Assembly (NCBI GenBank): GCA_902364065.1 | Contig: CABJCJ010000044.1 | Coordinates: 1 to 13,469, forward strand | Reading direction: 5' to 3' | Source of the DNA: Veillonellaceae bacterium SB90 | GTDB lineage: Bacteria; Bacillota; Negativicutes; Selenomonadales; Selenomonadaceae | DNA length: 13,469 bases | In this document: one piece after another, positions 11,977 through 13,469 of the stretch | How the letters are laid out: each line of letters begins with the position of its first letter | Position numbering within the stretch: the stretch's first letter is position 1 | Translations under genes and position numbers: made by a program | Notes under the pieces: model-generated | What the model was told of the DNA's origin: nothing | The model's input: the letters and a program-made list of their open reading frames with translations, nothing else | Databases searched by the model: none

Positions 11977-13469
11977 ATGGCGACAGATTTATCGGATCGT
12001 GTAGAGCGGGCGGCACTGCTTCATGATGTCGGCAAGCTTGTCTTGCGGGCTAATCCAGAACGGAAAACACATTCTGTCGTAGGACGGGATTTTTTGGCGC
12101 GATTTGCAGAACCCGAAGATGCAGATATCCTGCGCGCCGTTCGTCATCATCATGGCAGTGATTTAAAGCAGATCCAGGATCCGGCGGATATCAGTTATCT
12201 GATTTATGAAGCGGATAACCTGGCGGCCGGCAGCGACCGGCGTTCCGTAGAAGATGGAAGCAATGGCTTTTCCGTACAGATGCCGCTCATGAGTATCTTC
12301 AATGTGTTTGGTGATCAGGCGGGACATCAGGCTTTTTATCTTCGCTCGCTGCGCGAGGATGCGGCGGTCCAGTATCCGCAGCCCCGTGATGCCGTCCGTG
12401 CCGATATCAGCGCCTATCAGAATTTATACCGCGATCTGGAAGCGAATTTCCTGCGCAAATCGCCATTCCATATGGAAGCGGATGAACTGCTGCGGGTGTT
12501 GGAGGCTGTTCTCAGTTATGTGCCTTCGAGTACGGCCCTTGGTGAGGCCGGGGACATCTCCCTTTACGATCATTTGCGGCTGACTGCTGCCTATGCCACG
12601 GCGATGTATGGATACTTTGAAGCGCATAGTATCAAGGATTATCGTGCGGCGGTGACTGGGGCTGCGGGGAAATCCTGTCGTGCAACGAATATGTACCTTT
12701 TGGTGTCAGGTGATATTTCCGGCATCCAGCAATTCATTTACACGATCCCATCCAAAGGGGCATTGAAAGGGCTGCGCGGCCGTTCGGTCTATTTGGAAAT
12801 CCTTTTGGAGCATGTGGTGGATGAGATCCTTCAGGCATGTCATCTTTCCCGCAGTTCCCTGCTTTATACGGGTGGGGGACAGTTTTATCTGCTCTTGGCG
12901 AATACATCAGAGACGATTGCAGTGCTGCAACGCGTGAGTGAACAGATTAACGATTGGATGATTGCGCATTTTTCGCAGCGCCTTTATCTGGCCCTTGCCT
13001 GGACTCCCTGCAGTGCGAATGAATTCCTGGGGGAAGGGACGCGTCAGGCCTTTCGCCGCGTGAATGAAATCTTGTCCGACAGGAAAGTGAACCGTTATTC
13101 ATGCGGCCAGTTGCAGCAGCTTTTTTCACCGACCAGCCCCTGTAATAAGACACAGGATGCTGCCCGGGAATGTGCAATCTGTCATACTTCTGTCAGCCGG
13201 CTGCAGCCGTATCCGGCTAATCCAGAAATTGAGGTATGTCCGCTTTGCGCAGGCCTTTATTCATTTGGAGAACGTGTCCTGGACAAGGATATCCTCTGTG
13301 TCTCTGAGACGGCATCGGCTGGTGCTGTCCCGCTTCCGGGACTGAACCGTGCTGCCTATCTTTCGGCCGAATCTCTTGCTGATGTCCAAAAGGGAATGGT
13401 TCCCTTGGAACGTCTTTATGTCAAGAACAACAGCAGTTTACAGCTTTTAAGCCGCTTGCTCATCGCCCC
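11977..13469 (+). CDS. csm1: Cas10/Csm1, type III-A effector large subunit (5' part, runs off the window)
   Basis: Cas10 is the signature type III subunit: an HD DNase plus a palm domain that makes cyclic oligoadenylate when target RNA is bound. The visible 497 residues begin MATDLSDRVERAALLHDVGK with the HD pair at His16-Asp17. They continue with HHHGSD (57-62) and YEADNLAAGSDRR, typical of Csm1. A first palm segment LVSGDISGIQQFIYTIPSKG starts at residue 242, followed by ALKGLRGRSVYLEILLE and YTGGGQFYLLL. A zinc knuckle has C399-x2-C402 and C421-x2-C424. The GGDD cyclase motif should come after the window. GAAAGGGGA precedes the ATG. It starts 88 bases after cas2, so it belongs to the same operon. 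III-A (Csm) is favoured over III-B by these motifs, but downstream genes would settle it. Confidence 0.93.
   Translation, partial: MATDLSDRVERAALLHDVGKLVLRANPERKTHSVVGRDFLARFAEPEDADILRAVRHHHGSDLKQIQDPADISYLIYEADNLAAGSDRRSVEDGSNGFSVQMPLMSIFNVFGDQAGHQAFYLRSLREDAAVQYPQPRDAVRADISAYQNLYRDLEANFLRKSPFHMEADELLRVLEAVLSYVPSSTALGEAGDISLYDHLRLTAAYATAMYGYFEAHSIKDYRAAVTGAAGKSCRATNMYLLVSGDISGIQQFIYTIPSKGALKGLRGRSVYLEILLEHVVDEILQACHLSRSSLLYTGGGQFYLLLANTSETIAVLQRVSEQINDWMIAHFSQRLYLALAWTPCSANEFLGEGTRQAFRRVNEILSDRKVNRYSCGQLQQLFSPTSPCNKTQDAARECAICHTSVSRLQPYPANPEIEVCPLCAGLYSFGERVLDKDILCVSETASAGAVPLPGLNRAAYLSAESLADVQKGMVPLERLYVKNNSSLQLLSRLLIA

Overview
The window looks like a chromosomal defence island from a moderately GC-rich bacterium of the Firmicutes side, perhaps a Negativicute such as a Selenomonas relative. 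That placement rests on the mix of IS66, YjcQ and CPCC families, a PhoR/WalK-like kinase and SD-led genes. It is an inference without database support. Three different CRISPR repeat families occur within 13.5 kb.

Layout: positions 1-65 are an AT-rich leader, and 66-1596 hold a type I-F array of 26 identical 28-nt repeats. The array is cut short inside its last spacer by a decayed 1.7-kb IS66-family element (1628-3342). The far end of that element lies inside a broken phage gene. From 3343 to about 6700 lies a patchwork of phage remnants on both strands: a frameshifted head-protein-like gene; an operon of a BECR-like nuclease toxin, a CPCC cysteine-rich protein and a YjcQ protein; a tail-chaperone-like fragment; a moron-like membrane protein; a tiny hydrophobic peptide; a small Cys-rich peptide; and the N-terminus of a capsid or scaffold protein. 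Two solitary type I-E-like repeats (4802-4830 and 5950-5978) sit at or next to junctions between these fragments.

A sensor histidine kinase (6795-8579, minus) with its own promoter and a strong terminator separates the phage remnants from the second CRISPR locus. That locus has an untranslated leader-like stretch (about 8622-8880), a 23-repeat array with 35-nt repeats (8881-10540), then cas1, cas2 and the start of cas10/csm1, all on the plus strand. The degenerate last repeat lies only 21 nt before the cas1 start codon. The cas10 gene, and the inferred type III-A interference genes after it, run off the right edge.

How the parts fit: the I-F array needs Cas proteins encoded outside the window, probably to the left. 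The right-hand locus brings its own adaptation pair (Cas1-Cas2) and a Cas10 effector, and its repeats end in the handle-like ACGGAAAC. The most informative single observation is a pair of I-F spacers (516-547 and 696-728) that differ only at two synonymous codon positions, as if the same conserved phage gene had been sampled twice from two related phages.
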